A model generated the notes under the pieces. It made no database searches. It saw nothing but the letters and a program-made list of their open reading frames with translations, and had not been told where the DNA came from. Made by a program: the position numbers and the translations under genes. DNA of 64,000 nucleotides from Kalmusia sp. IMI 367209 (lineage: Eukaryota > Ascomycota > Dothideomycetes > Pleosporales > Didymosphaeriaceae): positions 248,001 through 312,000 of the forward strand of contig JAPEUQ010000023.1 of assembly GCA_027946365.1 (NCBI GenBank), in the 5' to 3' direction. This document shows, piece after piece, positions 45,471 to 57,290 of this stretch (the first letter of the stretch is position 1; each line of letters opens with the position of its first letter).

Positions 45471-48400
45471 AGGGTCGATCCGTGTTGCCTACTACAAAAG
45501 GGCACCGTTCTTGATTTCTTTTTCTTGGAATTTGGGCTTTCCTATTATTATTGAAAGCGGCAGCGGTACCGGCGCACAGGATCCAGGATTCACAATAATA
45601 TTCCAGACATGTCCGTATTTGAACAAATGTTCTAGAGAATGGACGTACTTGTCGTCTTTCCTAGGGTAGCACACCTCGCTTTACAGAATCTCTACTGGTA
45701 CCTGAACAGGATATATTTAAATCTATACAAGCTGGTTAGAACAATTGAGCGGGTTTTGGCGGCCAATGCTCAGGCAATTGTGTTCAAAAAGTTAAGGCAT
45801 GGTTCTAGTTTGATAACGCAGTCGCTAAAGCCAACGCCGGTACGGCAGGTGCCTCCTGGTAGAAGTGACTTGACGGAAGACGACCGTCTTGAGTGCAGAG
45901 GGTGGGCTTTAAATAAGACATTAATTAATAAACATTCTATCACGGGTCTCCTTCAACTCCAGCTTTACCTAGAAAGGCAGTCATTATGATCCTCACTACG
46001 GCGCTTGAAAGCACTTAATCGACGACTCACGTCTTTCTAGTAATCTCCAATTCGCACAAGCCCGCTTGAAACCTAACAGGAGACAGAAGGCCTCATTGAT
46101 AGCCCGTGGGCACAAGTCATCATGTCAGCACGCCTCGCAAGCACTCTCTCGCCTGCATTCAGCCTACTGCCGAAAGCACAAACGTAATGAGCCGACCAAG
46201 GGCTACAGCCAAACCGAGGCGGGCTTTTAAACAGAGATCACGATCGCAGCTAGATCAAGGGCACAACTCCAGAAGGGGGGAGCCCAAGGGATATCATCAT
46301 CTCCAACCAAGGTGAAGCGATGCACCACCGTTGGCTCTGAGTTCACATAGTTAGATTAGTATAGAGAATGGTCTATATCTCCCAGTCTTCTCGGATCGAG
46401 TTTCAAGCGCACCAGACCCCCAATATATGCTTTCCTAGAGCGCTTGTACTATTGGGGAGAGTATTTTCAAAAGAGCGGTAAACGAGGCAACTTTTTTCTT
46501 AGGTTTTCTTAGAACATCCATTTGATTTTCGGCGGGCATCAAAATCGGCGTTGGTCGGAAATAATAAGCGTTTTCACGACAGATGAAGATTGGATTAGCA
46601 ATAGAATTGTGAAATTCAAAGGTCATATCATGGAGGCCTCAGCCCGATCACTTCACGTTTGATATTGGTTTACCAAAGTCAAGACCACGATCCCCATAGC
46701 CTTGCAACAGTAGCCCGTAGCATACCTGGTCTCGCTGTTGAACATGGCCGAACAAGATTTAAGTCTTAACCAGGACCTTACAGCGTTAGTGCTCATATCA
46801 CATCAGCGGGAGATTCGAGCAAACAGGTGGCAGGCGAACTGGGCTATTGCCTAAAACTCAGGAGCGTCGTGAGTTAACCACTTGGCTGCAAAAACAAAAC
46901 CTTAGTTCCTCGAGAGATGGAACCTTCGCGACCAGATATAGCGCCACCGCACCTATCGCTAGGATTGAATTGCTACAAGGCCATACAGTCTGTATAAATA
47001 CTTTATAAATACTGTACGCATTCTGTCATTATTCGTAGCCTTCTCTCGATGGCTTCTGATATGGCAAGCCGAATCCGGGTGGTTCTGAGTGGTTGCAACA
47101 GTGCACCTATTGAGGCATCTATGGCGTATATTCTTACGTGGAGTGACTGTGGACCTCCGCAATATCACATACGCACATCTCGGCAGTCCGCTTTAGGACC
47201 TACCACCGTTTCGCGTCTGTGTACTCACCGCTACTCTGATACACCTATTCATCTCGACTTTAATGGCACCGAGTCAGGAGTGCGACAGTATTGACATCCT
47301 CGGATAGGCTTGATAATAGTGCACAATGCACGCGTTCACACAAGGCCCTCATTAGCACGACGTGGCAGCTTCAGCGAATCCGGAGTAGGCGACCGTCAAC
47401 GTCTCTCGAGGAGATCCATTTCCACCCTCTCTATATGCATCCGAGCAATAACTCCTCCGCTTGTAGGCGCTTTCGTCATCCTACACCACTACAGTCCATT
47501 CAGAACACACTACGCAGCTATAGAAAAACATCGTATTTTAAACCACAGACGCAGAGGATTTATAGAGGAAGAGGAAGGAGAAAAGCGCAGCATCAACATC
47601 ATCCTCGATGTCTGGCCAGCGCTGGCGGCAGACACCTCCCCACATCCGGATGGTCAACCCTCAGGACCAAGAGAAAATTTGCCTCCATAGTTGCCGACAT
47701 GGACTTCACAAAATCAAATCTAGAGCTATTTAGGATCGTGATCTTGAATAAGGGTGCAAACAACGACAGATACAAACACCTCTTTATGTAGAAGCTGTCC
47801 CACGTTTTGAGAGGCGCCCTCAACGCATACAAAGGGATTTTCAAGTGTGACAATTGGCCGAGATCCGACATTGAGCGTATACAACACGAGTACGAAGCTA
47901 TGAGAGTATATGAGTACAAAGAGGCCGAGCATTAGGCACACACCCTGCGCAACATATTCCTTGAAAAATCTCGGCTTCCATAGCTCCCGGAGGAAGACGT
48001 CGTTTAACGCTGCGGCGGCCTGTGCGTATGCCGCAAATTGTTCGGATGCCGCCGCAATATGAATGACTCAAGCTTCTACGAATTGGTTCGCTCAGAAAAT
48101 GATAGAAGTAGGACATTCGCCCAGATTGCGCATGTCATGTCTCCCCTCCAAGCTTTCCAATTTGGTGTTCGTCCTAGCGTTCTAAAGCATGTCTCCATCG
48201 TGGAGGATCGAACTTTTCGTGCTTATCTGACTATCGAATTCAAGTAAGGCAAAGAGACTCTCGCCACAGCCTACAACTAGATCGCGGCTGCCTCAAAAAT
48301 GGCACTGTAAGATCGTCATCATCTGAAAAGCTGCGCACTTTAGATTGATGGGAGGGAGCGCAAGAGCTAGATACGTGATCATAGCATCACGTTCACTGTT

Positions 48401-48528
48401 CTGCCTGGGACTTGTGGTGCACTGTACCGAAGGCCTTTGAAACCTGCACTGACTGCGGTAAATCCAGCATTTACTTTGGACACTGCTGCATCCTTCATAC
48501 TTAAGACTATCTGTTCAATCCATACTTC
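45471..48528. other. Gene-poor 3-kb region
   Basis: No intact gene seen. Frames such as 45639-45989 and 46106-46315 are short and have no family likeness. A degenerate gene is noted at 47530-47935. The base composition is richer in A/T than in the flanking genes, typical of relic DNA in filamentous fungi. Confidence 0.5.
47530..47935 (+). pseudogene. Degenerate gene fragment
   Basis: Two coding-like stretches in different phases: one at about 47540-47690 (EEEEGEKRSINIILDVWPAL) and one from 47697 (ADMDFTKSNLELFRIVILNK). The second continues in frame through a TAG at 47789-47791 to KLSHVLRGALNAYKGIF and ends at 47935. The pattern suggests a gene with a frameshift and a stop, perhaps a fungal effector-like or unknown family. 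No relative is recognised. Confidence 0.28.
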
Positions 48529-49976
48529 TCAGAACTTACCGCGTGCCTTCATCTCATAATCGACCGAGTGCTTCAGCTCGGCATCCCAGTCCTTTCTGGC
48601 AATATCTCCTCCGTAAGGTTTACATTCGCAGAAAGCCGGTCGTAACCAGTAGTCGTTCGCCTCTGAGTGTGTAATTGGGCAGGCCTTATAGGCATTTTGC
48701 ACCGGAGTTACAGCCTTGAAAACCTTATTTATAAACTCTTCATCATCAAGCTCTGGACAGAGCTCTGCCCAAACAATGTCCCACAGCTCATCCGAGTCGA
48801 CACTACCCAATTGCCGTGATGACCACCTTTCAACCCACCAGGGATGAAAACTATAGAGCGAGTACAAAGTCAGTGGAAATCAAAACTGGGGATTGGTTCC
48901 TCGTAAGCGTCTCTTAAAAGAAGGATTCTTTCTTTTGATAAAAGGACGGGTTCACGTTGAACCATGGCATTTGCTTACCCAGAAAGTTCCCAATCAATAA
49001 ATGCCTCGATCTTCCCATCGTGGACAATGATGTTACTAAAGTTGAGGTCGGCGTGCGTTAGGACATATGGTGCTCCATCTGGAAAATTTTCTTTAAGTGT
49101 CTGTAGTTTTGCTTCCGCTTCAATGGTAGCTTCGTCCTTGGGCTTCTTCCAATCCGAGAGGCCGCATATAAGCTCCTCGGCCATATTGTCAAACCATTCT
49201 TCTGTAGTCTTTCCAATATGCTTGCACTTGCCTCTATGACATCGACCTATAATGAAATCCCAGAGAGGACCCCCATCTACCCGTTGAGGAACGGGTGATG
49301 TAAATTGGCGTAGTTCTCGGAGAGCCTCAGTAACCTGCTTAGCATAGCCTTGCTTTTCTTCTTGGGATGACTGGCGCCAAACAGTGTCTAGCGGTACCCC
49401 TTTAGCTCGAGACATCAAGGTAAACTGGAATGGATCCGTAGCTTCGCCAATCTGTCGCATCTCCTTTACGAGAGGTATCTTCCGGCTCTCTTGATCCTTG
49501 AGAAATTGCCAGGTCATGTAGTCGTTCCCCTGGTCCACGCCTGAAGGGCGGTCCCAAAGCATCCAATCATTACCCATCAACCATAAGCCCATGTTTTTTC
49601 TTGTGCGAAGAACTCGAAGCCGAGGTACATACGAGGACGTAAGTTCGTTGTATCTAGACCGGCAGGTACAAAGTCAACGCAAGCTACATAAGTGGGGATA
49701 GGGTATCTTGTGTATGTCTCAGCTGGGCGAAAAAGAAGACTTTATTCTTGGCTAAGGGACATCAACTTTGTACCCAGGCTTTGCGTACACGGTCCAACCA
49801 CAAGCGCGGCATAATGTCTGATGGCGTTTATCCCGATAGAGGTTTCCTAGGTTACTTTCAACTCCTTTCATCTTATTCTTTTCTTCTTCACTGGGGAGTG
49901 TCCCATCTGGACGCCATATAGCCTCGGGAATAAGATCGTTGGGTTGAAAGGAAATTGAATAACCTGGGGTGAACAT
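48529..49976 (-). CDS. Aminoglycoside phosphotransferase (APH)/choline-kinase-fold protein
   Basis: Exons 49976-49774, 49653-48979 and 48850-48529, 399 aa; both introns fall in phase 2. The catalytic loop is HADLNFSNIIV (Brenner motif with Asp and Asn) and the metal-binding motif is FIDWELSG, split right at its end by the second intron. The GVPLDTVW segment and the Trp-rich C-terminus fit the fungal APH (PF01636) family, a large accessory group with unknown small-molecule substrates. The first ~67 residues, with the CRACGW dipeptide pair, are not typical of the fold. Confidence 0.85.
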
Positions 49977-51598
49977 TGTGAAAAGTTAATGATTTTTTTG
50001 AGGAAATGATGTAGTGTTCTGAACCAGGAATCCTCTAGTTATGTTATATCTATATGTTTCTCTAATGAAAGGGAACCTTAAGAAGTGAGGCTTAGGTGGC
50101 GATACGAGGTTGATGATATCTTTGAGTTGTCACTGGACTTGTCCTTGTATTCTATGACATTGGTCATTGATCCGCTCTCAATAACAAGGAAGAAGGACCT
50201 CATCTAAACTTGACTCTGCTGCATGTGGAAATGCCTTCCTCTAAAGAAAGACCTCTTTCAACCTTAGTGTCACTTATTTGTATTATGTAGCCTTTGAGAT
50301 CGCTAGATGTATGCCGCATTTGTAGTGATAAAGCATATCCTACTGGGAAGGGAACCAGAGATTCAATGTATTAGCGCCCACTAGCGCGCGAGTAGGCCCG
50401 AAAAGTGACGAGCGCGTGTGCGCTGATGCCAAGGAAAATGAAGCCGACTTGCACAACGAAAACGAGATGCAAGACTTCGCCCACTCATACTGGACAATAG
50501 TCAGTATTAATTACTGCATTACTGTCAGTCCGCATGGACTAACACCAGTTAGTTAGTAAGGGGGACCTGAGCGGTTACTGAGGTCACTAGTAACAGGCTA
50601 ATGACTAGTCTAGTTTTATATGAAGGTAATTAGCGATAGATTCTTAGTGGAGAGCTATTTTACTATAAGCTAGGTTAAGTAAATAGGTAGGTCACCTAAT
50701 AAGCTACTCTGAATAGGAAAAGTGACGTCAGTCACTGCAGTAACTGGCGTTACCAATAACTAATTTCACCATATAAAGCTGGGCACTGACGAGGCCAGAT
50801 ACTGGGGTGGATTTATAGGACACTAGCCAGTACGTAAGGCCCCAGGCGTTAGTAACCATCTAAAGTGTCCTAAAAGTAACCGGTTATTGATTGTTGGTCA
50901 GCATGGACCCACTTACTCTTTTTTGGTCACCTCGCAAGTTCTAACCTTTCGAAGGATTGCGCATGTAAGCTGAATATAATTTATGTAGCTCATACCTACA
51001 AGTGACGGGGTGCCAGATGTCTGGGAGCTCATTCAACTACGGCGAAACACTGGCCTGATTGACGCTTACAACCTTGCTGAGCAGCTGATCTGCCACTTCT
51101 ACCTACGCGACATTGGCGCATACATTACTCGAAGACGCAAAACATCGCCCCCATGCCTGACTCCACGTCCCATGTAGCCAAACAAACGTCTCTTCCGCCT
51201 ACCTCACCCACATCTTCGCTCTGCTTATATCGATACTACCACTCGCCCTTCAAACACGAAGGTTCCCTCCATTTCTCTCCCTAGTATGGGACGCTTTTCA
51301 CTTTTCCAGTTATTGAATATTTTGCCGTCTTCTTTGATCCTATTTGTCTCGTTCAGAAGCGTAGTACGAGCGAGAAGGTTGGTATCAGAGCTACCGCTTT
51401 GAGTGCACGTTTGACTGGCGATGACCTGTGTACTGAGGAGGGGATTGGGAATGGAGTCACTGGTGTGAAAACAATATGCACGGAATATTCTGTACTTTGA
51501 GATCATTCATAAGGCGAACAGGAATGCGTTCTAGAACAATAAGTCTGGAGCAAGTGCTGGATGGGAATGAGATTCCAAACACAATCCATACGAAGTCG
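49977..51598. other. Gene-free interval with relic repeats
   Basis: 1.6 kb without a gene. It contains a TA-rich, CTAGT-rich segment and the MITE-like feature at about 50520-50915. The right end is presumably the 3' flank of the dehydrogenase. Confidence 0.45.
50520..50915. repeat. Possible MITE-like relic
   Basis: Both ends carry related hairpin-forming sequences: AGTCC-gcat-GGACT at 50527-50540 and GGTC-agcatg-GACC near 50896-50910. A longer hairpin (TAGGACACT / AGTGTCCTA) spans 50816-50872. The terminal inverted match is weak (about 13 of 20 positions), so this is tentative. Confidence 0.3.
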
Positions 51599-52831
51599 TC
51601 ATGTAAGTCGATGCAGCAAGGGCTTACCATCAACATACCGCTCTATATTCTCCGCCGTCTCCTCATACCACGTTTGCAAAGTGCCCTCTTCGACGTAACC
51701 CATGTGTGGTGTGAGAAGCACCCTGCTTTTACCCTTCTCCTCCCAGTTTTCGGTTCTCCATGGACTGTCCGCAGGTAAAGGTTCAATGTCGAATACGTCA
51801 AGCGCAACACCGCCTATGCGGCCATTGCGTATATTATCCAGTAGTGCAGATTCGTCAATAAGCGGCCCCCTCGATGTGTTGATCAATAGTCCAGATGGTT
51901 TCATCCACCCTAGCTCCTGGGAGCCTACGATGCCCCTTGATCGTGTGCTCAAAACATAATGTAAGCTGATAACATCTGAAGTCTTGAAAAGATTCTCCTT
52001 GCTTACAACCTTGAATGTCTTTTCATCTTCGCCTACGATACCCCCACCCGTAACTGGCAATCCTACTTCTTCCGCCAACTGATCTGCTTTCTCCTGCGTC
52101 AGATTCGCGCTCCAGCAGAGAACTTTCATACCCCAGGCTAGCAACCCTACCCTCGCGACAAGCGCTCCTATTCTCCCAAAACCTACAAGACCAAGCGTCT
52201 TCCCTTGGAGACCAACAGCCAGCTCAGTCTGCCACCCCGCAGCCACCCCCTTCCCCTTCAGCACCGCATCATCCGCCGCGATGTTCCTCGCCAAAGCTAG
52301 TATCATCGCCCAAGCATGTTGCGTCGTCGGATGTCCTCCGCCTTTCTTGATATCGATTCTCGCCCTGGCTGACGGTCCACTACCTTTTCCATCCGTCCTC
52401 CCCTTCCCCGGCGCAGCACACAGTTGTATACCAAGCTCCTTCATTGCTTCCCGATCGAACGTCTCAAATTGTGTTCCCGTAGCGAATATAACCTTTAGAT
52501 TTGGTAGCTGGCGGAGGAGATCGCCCGGGAAGGGAGTGCGCTCGCGCATAGTGGAAAGGACGGCGAAGGGTCGCAGACGGTTGATGAGCCGTTTGCGGTC
52601 GGCATCAGTGGTTTCAGGGTGCGTATATGCTGGGAGCGTGTCGTTGAAGGTGGTCATCTCTACTTTCGAGGTGTCGAGGGTGGAGAAGTGCTGCGCAGCG
52701 ATGTTGTGATAGTCATCTAGAATGGCTAGCTTGACGGGCGTCTGCGAAGTCATTGTGCGGATCAAATGGCGATTGGGAAGGCGAGCAGGAGATACGATGG
52801 TTCGTGATAGCTGCGGCAAGCGAAGGGACAT
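51599..52831 (-). CDS. D-isomer-specific 2-hydroxyacid dehydrogenase, 410 aa
   Basis: Single exon. NAD-binding motif GLVGFGRIGALVARVG, catalytic Arg in LLINTSRGPLIDE, the Glu in ALDVFDIEPLP and His in LLTPHMGYV. Members reduce 2-oxoacids or oxidise D-2-hydroxyacids. A lysine/glycine-rich insertion of about 20 residues (APGKGRTDGKGSG and following) sits between the conserved CAAPG and HPTTQHAWAMI blocks. The N-terminus up to the second Met (MTSQTPVKLAILDDY) is Arg-rich and amphipathic and could be a mitochondrial presequence. A GTAAGC donor-like sequence just before the stop may hide a different 3' end. Confidence 0.9.
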   Translation of the reverse strand: MSLRLPQLSRTIVSPARLPNRHLIRTMTSQTPVKLAILDDYHNIAAQHFSTLDTSKVEMTTFNDTLPAYTHPETTDADRKRLINRLRPFAVLSTMRERTPFPGDLLRQLPNLKVIFATGTQFETFDREAMKELGIQLCAAPGKGRTDGKGSGPSARARIDIKKGGGHPTTQHAWAMILALARNIAADDAVLKGKGVAAGWQTELAVGLQGKTLGLVGFGRIGALVARVGLLAWGMKVLCWSANLTQEKADQLAEEVGLPVTGGGIVGEDEKTFKVVSKENLFKTSDVISLHYVLSTRSRGIVGSQELGWMKPSGLLINTSRGPLIDESALLDNIRNGRIGGVALDVFDIEPLPADSPWRTENWEEKGKSRVLLTPHMGYVEEGTLQTWYEETAENIERYVDGKPLLHRLT

Positions 52832-53557
52832 GTTTGGGGTAGGCCATCGTTGACGGCAAAGAGATTACCCAGGGCGGTATTTGAGCATTGGTAGGCGGGA
52901 TCGCGTATGCGGGGGCGGGGTGGTGGATCTAACCAATATTTATAAGCGATCTCGAGGCCTTAAAGTCATCTACGGGGATTCTCCAGGTGATCACATAGGT
53001 ATTCTCCGCTTCTAGCAACCCTCGCATTCGATCGGCAAATGCTTCGGACAGTGCATTGGAGGTTGCGGAAAAGCGAAGCTCGCTCGGAAACGCTAGGCCC
53101 GCATTATGCTCCCAACCACCACGGCCGCCACCCTTGAAACAGTCTTTTCACCAATACAAGGTCTCCTATGAGATCTGAAAAGACAAGTCCTGAAGTTTTT
53201 TTGCCAAAATCAGCAATATATAGATCGCGACTTACGATTTGCGCAGAAACAATGCCCGATCGCGAGTGTAGCCTTCTCCCTGAGGGACCGCTTGCTAATT
53301 AAGGGAGTGCCCTGTGAGCAAATTTTTTGTCGGACGGCGCTGAAGCATGCGTGATTCCATTCTATTGGGAGTCAAGTAAGGGATTGAAAACCCCAATCTA
53401 GAAGCGAGATCTCCCATTCCACCATTGACCCGCAACATGAGCAAGGCATGCGCAAGTCATTTCCCAGACCCAGGGCCCGCTGCGCGCCGTTCACCGTGTC
53501 ATTGTATCTTCGAGCCTTACGATTGAGCTGTACTTCTCTCAAGTATCAAGTCTCAAA
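52832..53557. other. Interval between dehydrogenase and secreted-protein gene
   Basis: About 725 bp between divergent starts. No gene was seen; presumed promoters. Confidence 0.45.
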
Positions 53558-54698
53558 ATGCCTATGTTTCCGCACATTCTCACGACACTGCTCGCGATAG
53601 CCCGATTTCGAGGTATAACGGCAAGGTACAATGCAGGCGGGTTTCGACACGAGGCCGTGGACGCGTCAAACAAACATCACGAGAGGCGCCTCGATCCCAT
53701 CATCGTAAACCAAACTGTCACAGAGCAATGTCAAGCACCAACGCGATCGATCTACAGCTTGATCTACCCCTCACCAGACGCATCTGCGGTGGAGATTACC
53801 GCGCAAAGCCAAGTTGTCACCTCGTATCTTCCGGAGATGACCTGGTGCGTCGCACCTCCAATTGGCTTCATACCGGTATCAACTGCGCCATATCTCAATT
53901 CTACTAGTTACGAGGTCATCGCTGCCGGTACCGGCCGCTGCGAAACAGTCTACGTGCCGACAGAGACCACCGTGTGTGCGACAACGCTCACTGGAATCGC
54001 TTCCAAGATAACAGTGTCGGATTGTGATCAGGAGATCACCTTTTCAAGCGAGTGCGGATTCACGTTGGAAACACCTACACCAGTGGCGACTAACTTTTCA
54101 CTCATCACACCTGCACCGACGGTGAAGAGGATGATGACGTATTGGATAGCACCGTGGCAGTCTTTGACCGCTGGGGACACACCATCTGATGTCGACATCA
54201 AGATATGCACGGTTGAAAAGGATGATAGCTTGGAGTGCATCCGTTACCAGGAAGTGTGGGAGGTCGTAGTTGTCACGAAGACCTTCACAACGTATCGAGA
54301 GGTTCAATTGACAACCACCGTTACTGGCCCTGGAACACTTATTGTCGAGACCATGGAGGCCTACATAACTGACACTATCGAGACTATCGATTTATCAACC
54401 ACTCTCCTGCTTCAAACGGAAACAAAGTCAGAAAGCACGAGTAGAGGGAAGAAGCTCGTTACGAGGCCGAATGGAATTAGCGGACAAGCCAACTCTACGC
54501 TCTATATCACCAAGCATTTAAAGTACAAGACTGCCAAGTGAGTTTTTCCGCTATCTATGGACAAAATATCTCTGACAATTGATTAGATCCGACCCTGTGA
54601 CGACTGTCCGTATAACCTCAATCGCGCATGTCATCGGAACGATCACTAGAACACGAGCCAGACCTCGACCTACTCTACTACAGATGCCAGAATTCTAG
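53558..54698 (+). CDS. Secreted Cys/Thr-rich protein, hypothetical
   Basis: Exons 53558-54537 and 54587-54698, 364 aa. The start MPMFPHILTTLLAIA looks like a signal peptide. The body has spaced cysteines (EQCQAP, TWCVAPP, GRCETVY, TVCATT, DCDQEI, ECGFTL) and Thr/Val-rich stretches, typical of fungal extracellular or wall-associated proteins. The end after the intron is basic (RARPRPTLLQ). No family named. The next gene downstream is also a secreted/surface protein; the two share the theme but not obvious sequence. Confidence 0.7.
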
Positions 54699-54959
54699 AG
54701 TTCACTGAAACCATGGAGCTTCGTTTGATTCGGGGATGGCTTTGATTTCGTTTGTCACTCAAATTACATACAAGTAGGATAGCCTAGTTGACATCCTTCA
54801 CAGACTAATTGAATGCATCAAATCACAGTTGCAGCTCTATATCTTGCTTCTCATCATTCAATTCTCTACGATCAAATGTTAAAATAGTCGCGATATTTCG
54901 CAGTCTTCTTTGACTAGTTGATACCAGGTCTTCTTTCGCATACTCATTACCGATCTACC

Positions 54960-57026
54960 ATGAAGTATGTTGCTCTTTCTCGTTATATAGTACTAGCTGC
55001 TAGAAGCTTTACACTCGTTGATTCTGTATTTGCGCCAGCCGCAAATACGCACAACGCCTCTGAATCTTCCATCATCACAAACACGATCGTCGAAACAGAG
55101 CTTCACCCGCACCTCCTTGATCATGATTCCGTGCCCGTGGACCACGACAAGGTGATCAGCTCCGGCTTCTCTAACGCAAAATCTATTCTGGCAGGCGCTG
55201 CACAGACTCCAGCAAGTCCGCTCGTAGTTCGAACTCGATCAACTTCAAGCATGCCAGGAGCAAACCCACAAGACAAAGCAAAGCACGGAGTGGAGCGCGA
55301 TCACCACGAACCTGATGAGATAGGGAACTATCCGGAATACTGGACCATGATTCTCTGGATAAATGGCTACGACGTTACCATCCCAATCTTGCGTGACAAC
55401 GCGACAGACTTCTGCAGCTCAGTTAGCAGCGAGATGCAGAGGAGCACCGTCACCGAAACAGTGATCGAGACTTCAATTTTAGTACCACTGAATCCAACGA
55501 GTAACGATATAGTGACAATTACAGAAGGGCCGGTAAGTAGCGAGTCTGCACATGCACCGCCAACAGCAGAGTCTACCACGAGCAACTCTGAATCAGAGAC
55601 GCCGAGATCGACACCTGATCCCTCGACGCAAAGCTCTCCTCGGTCGCTCAGTATATCAACCACAACCATACTAGGTTCACATACAACCAACCTTCCGACA
55701 CAGCCAAAGATTTCCACAGTCACGTACGTGACATTGTCGCATTCCTCACATCGACTTGACTCCACATCTGAGTCCTCCCCGCCAAAGAGTAGTTCCACAC
55801 ACTCGCTCACGTTTCCTAATCCTTCTCCTTCCTCCTCTTCACACAGCTTTACGCTTTTGCCAACATTTATTACAAATAATAGTATAGGCAAGTCCCGCGA
55901 TCTCTCACAAATCATGGATGGGAATTCGAAAGCGTGGGTGTCATATGGTTCATATATTGGCGGGCTGAGAGCGAAGATGAACGAGCGAGGAGCTGATACT
56001 GCGGCAGATGTTCCGAATAAGACGGTTATTGTTGAACCAACGGAAACGCACAGCAAGGCTACCAGCATTAGTGGACCAAGTCAAACAGAAGATCTGTCGA
56101 TGACGGCCGAGACATCTATTACGACTAAAGAAGACTCGACAGTCACTAGTATAGCCATCCTACAGCACAAAGGAGTCTCCGCAGGCGTTCGAACTATCTT
56201 TCCATGGCTTCGTGCGCCATTTGTCTGGAGGAGGAAAATCGACTATGCAGACCATGACTCCTCCTCCATCGAGCAAGTACAGGGCTGGAATCTCCGCGAA
56301 CCAGCCGCAGTAAAGACGCAGTCTCCTTACTCTCTCTACAACTTGAACAAAGCGGCAAATGCAGGCGATAGTGAAGGGCGTATCTTTCCCCTCGCGAAAG
56401 CTCCTTCCCCGGAGTCTCCCAGCAAGCCGATATCTACTATTACCATAGAGAATGATGGTACGACATCGGCGGATTTGGGAACACCGGTACCCACATTCGG
56501 CTTCGATCCGCACCTACGCCCACACCCCACAATCACAGCTGCGGATGACGACACGTCTCCGCACAAGACGTCCATCTATCTTAGTACCAAGCTCTCCCCC
56601 AGCAGCACGCAGCCCAAAGACTCCGATGACACTGCCGGCTTCTCGCACGCCCCCATCTTCCCTACTACGAGCCCTGGACTGGGCTCCAACACGCCCGGCT
56701 CCTCTTCTCCATCCTCCGATAACCCTGCTAAGAACTCTTCAGCAGCCGTTTCGCAGATAAGCCCCGGCAATGCAACCCAAGATGGCAACGCCGCGAGTTG
56801 GGCAAGTAGCAAAGTAGTGACACCGGTTTACGCATCTTCTATTTTCTGGAGCGTTGGAATCGGGTATCTATTGATCGTAGCGTGGGAAGGATATTGGCAA
56901 GCGAGGGGGGAGGTCGAAAGGAAGAATGTGGCTTCGGGATGGGGTGGAAGGGTGTGTAGGGGCTGGGGACGGTGGCGTGAGAGACGATGGATGCGGAAGA
57001 TGGAGAATGCGGAAAAGGGTGGGTAG
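54960..57026 (+). CDS. Ser/Thr-rich cell-surface protein with C-terminal membrane segment, 688 aa
   Basis: Single exon. Signal peptide MKYVALSRYIVLAARSF and following; the ATG at 54960 is chosen because the upstream frame has no ATG. A very long Ser/Thr/Pro-rich region (about 170-300 and 480-625) suggests heavy O-glycosylation. A single membrane span (SSIFWSVGIGYLLIVAWEG) near the C-terminus is followed by a basic, Arg/Trp-rich tail (RRWMRKM). This matches the layout of fungal wall-stress or mucin-like surface proteins, but it lacks a recognisable sensor domain, so the function is open. Confidence 0.75.
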   Translation: MKYVALSRYIVLAARSFTLVDSVFAPAANTHNASESSIITNTIVETELHPHLLDHDSVPVDHDKVISSGFSNAKSILAGAAQTPASPLVVRTRSTSSMPGANPQDKAKHGVERDHHEPDEIGNYPEYWTMILWINGYDVTIPILRDNATDFCSSVSSEMQRSTVTETVIETSILVPLNPTSNDIVTITEGPVSSESAHAPPTAESTTSNSESETPRSTPDPSTQSSPRSLSISTTTILGSHTTNLPTQPKISTVTYVTLSHSSHRLDSTSESSPPKSSSTHSLTFPNPSPSSSSHSFTLLPTFITNNSIGKSRDLSQIMDGNSKAWVSYGSYIGGLRAKMNERGADTAADVPNKTVIVEPTETHSKATSISGPSQTEDLSMTAETSITTKEDSTVTSIAILQHKGVSAGVRTIFPWLRAPFVWRRKIDYADHDSSSIEQVQGWNLREPAAVKTQSPYSLYNLNKAANAGDSEGRIFPLAKAPSPESPSKPISTITIENDGTTSADLGTPVPTFGFDPHLRPHPTITAADDDTSPHKTSIYLSTKLSPSSTQPKDSDDTAGFSHAPIFPTTSPGLGSNTPGSSSPSSDNPAKNSSAAVSQISPGNATQDGNAASWASSKVVTPVYASSIFWSVGIGYLLIVAWEGYWQARGEVERKNVASGWGGRVCRGWGRWRERRWMRKMENAEKGG

Positions 57027-57290
57027 ATTGAGAGTATGGACTTAGCCAGAGGTGAAGGTTCCAGTGGGTCCCTAGTGCGTGGTAACCATTTCTTCTTATT
57101 TGGTGGTTATGATAATTTTGTTTACGGCGAGGAGGGGCAGAGATTGTTCTTATTCTACAGTCAGTGCTGAGTGTGAGTCTGATTGGACTCGTCTATGGTA
57201 TATGCAATGCGATGCGATGCACTGAGTGCTAATGGTACATACAAAGCGTCTGAGCTTGGGTATCCTGAATAGTATTACAATGCATCCTCC
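57027..57290. other. Convergent 3' interval
   Basis: Short interval between convergent gene ends. Contains GCGATGCGATGC near 57208 but no gene. Confidence 0.4.

Noticed and set aside
45639..45989. 116-codon plus-strand frame downstream of MSH6
   Set aside because: It has no family likeness and lies in A/T-rich gene-poor DNA.
55367..56068. 233-codon minus-strand frame opposite the mucin-like gene
   Set aside because: Ser/Thr-codon repeats on the plus strand produce open Val/Glu-rich frames on the minus strand; no independent support.
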